DNA of 64,000 nucleotides from Fasciola hepatica (taxonomy: Eukaryota > Platyhelminthes > Trematoda > Plagiorchiida > Fasciolidae). How positions within the stretch are numbered: position 1 is the first letter of the stretch; each line of letters opens with the position of its first letter. Below are positions 63,179 through 64,000 of the stretch, in pieces. The position numbers and the translations under genes are program-made. The DNA is taken from NCBI GenBank assembly GCA_948099385.1, contig CANUEZ040000167.1, positions 2,438,001 to 2,502,000 on the forward strand, in the 5' to 3' direction. The notes beneath the pieces were generated by a model. It was not told where the DNA came from, made no database searches, and was given only the letters and a program-made list of their open reading frames with translations.

Positions 63179-64000
63179 TTCGCGAGTTCAAATGAGTCTC
63201 GCTTGCATCTCGCGACTTATGTCTTCTCTCTCTTCTCATGAACTGTATAAGGGGGACCCAATGTTTCAAATCAATGAGAGGTGGAATCACGTGATTCGTG
63301 TTTACTGGAACACGTGAGGCACCCTAGTGATCTGGGTAACGGTCATTAAAATCGGTTCAACGGATACCCCTTATAGAACTCACGGCGAATTCCGTCTGCG
63401 CAATGCCACACGGAAATAAACTAACGGATTTCTAAAGTGGCAACGACTTAAACGCAGACATTGTGGAGTCATTCATTCTGGGCCTGTTTCATTGACAACC
63501 TACAAATTATACGAACAGCTCCATTACACGAAGCGCAGGCCTTCGTCATAATAATCGAAATTTTACGCCTTCATTTTGTGCTTCATTTTAGGTGGTAAGT
63601 TTTTGGGTATGAATCATCGCTTGGTACGATGAGCGAGCAACAGAGTCCGTTTGAGTTCACAAGTTCTGCCACATGATGGTTTCAGACAAAGATGACACAT
63701 GCAAATGTCGCTGTCAGTGGCTTACTTGCATTTATTCTGGTGAGTCATTTTCAACCGCAAGGCACTATTCTGTCGTGAATGCCCCAGCGAGATGAACAAA
63801 GCACAATGTAAAACGAAATACACGAATTGTTTGGAATAATAAGTAAGTCACAATGGGTGCCAACTAAATAGTCACTTCACAACACGCTAGCAGATAGCAC
63901 GTCAGGACATATCCAGAATCCACGTCAAGGCTTGAGCCAACGGATTCGAGATCGATATTACGGTTGATCGATGAGACTAGAAAAGATTCCCGTCAAATGG
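63179..64000 (-). other. 5' flank of the Penelope-like ORF (B)
   Basis: Collinear with 42516-43338 and nearly identical to it. No promoter or gene can be assigned. Confidence 0.4.

Larger units (their letters stand above)
49007..64000 (+). repeat. Segmental duplication, copy B (runs off the window)
   Basis: Collinear and in direct orientation with 26471-43338. Relative to A it lacks 178 bp (A 27491-27668) and 2.17 kb (A 39114-41284). It keeps about 255 bp (56943-57197) and about 540 bp (57759-58300) of LINE that A has lost. It has its own 291 bp (59036-59326) where A has 587 bp. Confidence 0.95.

Overview
The window is eukaryotic nuclear DNA: genes split by long introns, dense non-LTR and Penelope-like retroelements, tRNA-derived SINEs, and TA and CA microsatellites. 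Two RTE-clade LINE families with related subfamilies, a GIY-YIG Penelope element and a Ty3/Gypsy relic fit a parasitic flatworm, most likely a trematode. That is an inference from the repeat content and a moderate AT bias, not a proven identification.

Region 1 (1-25.7 kb, + strand) holds the 3' part of one host gene, a USP10-like ubiquitin-specific protease. I assembled it from four in-frame, phase-0 exon pieces: 1072-1308, 2847-3074, 17512-17838 and 24794-25234. A polyA signal follows at 25669. The catalytic Cys box must lie upstream of the window; the His box (GHYT) and the downstream DD pair are present. Introns of 14.4 kb and 7.0 kb separate the last three exons. They hold three copies of one RTE family (3.6-7.5 kb +, 11.4-12.3 kb +, 18.7-22.5 kb -), a second RTE family (7.7-8.3 kb -, 12.5-16.2 kb -), Jockey/CR1-like scraps and a cluster of tRNA-derived SINEs near 24 kb.

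Region 2 (25.8-64 kb) shows no convincing host gene. It is dominated by a segmental duplication in direct orientation: copy A (26471-43338) and copy B (49007 to the window end), initially 22.5 kb apart and near-identical by eye. Each copy carries the same series of dead elements: a Penelope relic, a third RTE subfamily, another Penelope relic, RTE family-2 pieces, an RTE 3' scrap and a large Penelope-like ORF. The copies then diverged by large indels, including one A deletion whose junction carries a 45-bp insert resembling nearby sequence. A 5.7 kb stretch between them (43339-49006) holds a SINE, a Gypsy integrase relic and a few unexplained open frames.

I found no evidence for a new multi-gene biological system. 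The most unusual signals are a mosaic LINE with an abrupt identity step, an in-frame TGA at the same Trp codon in two diverged RTE families, and the complementary damage of the two Penelope copies.
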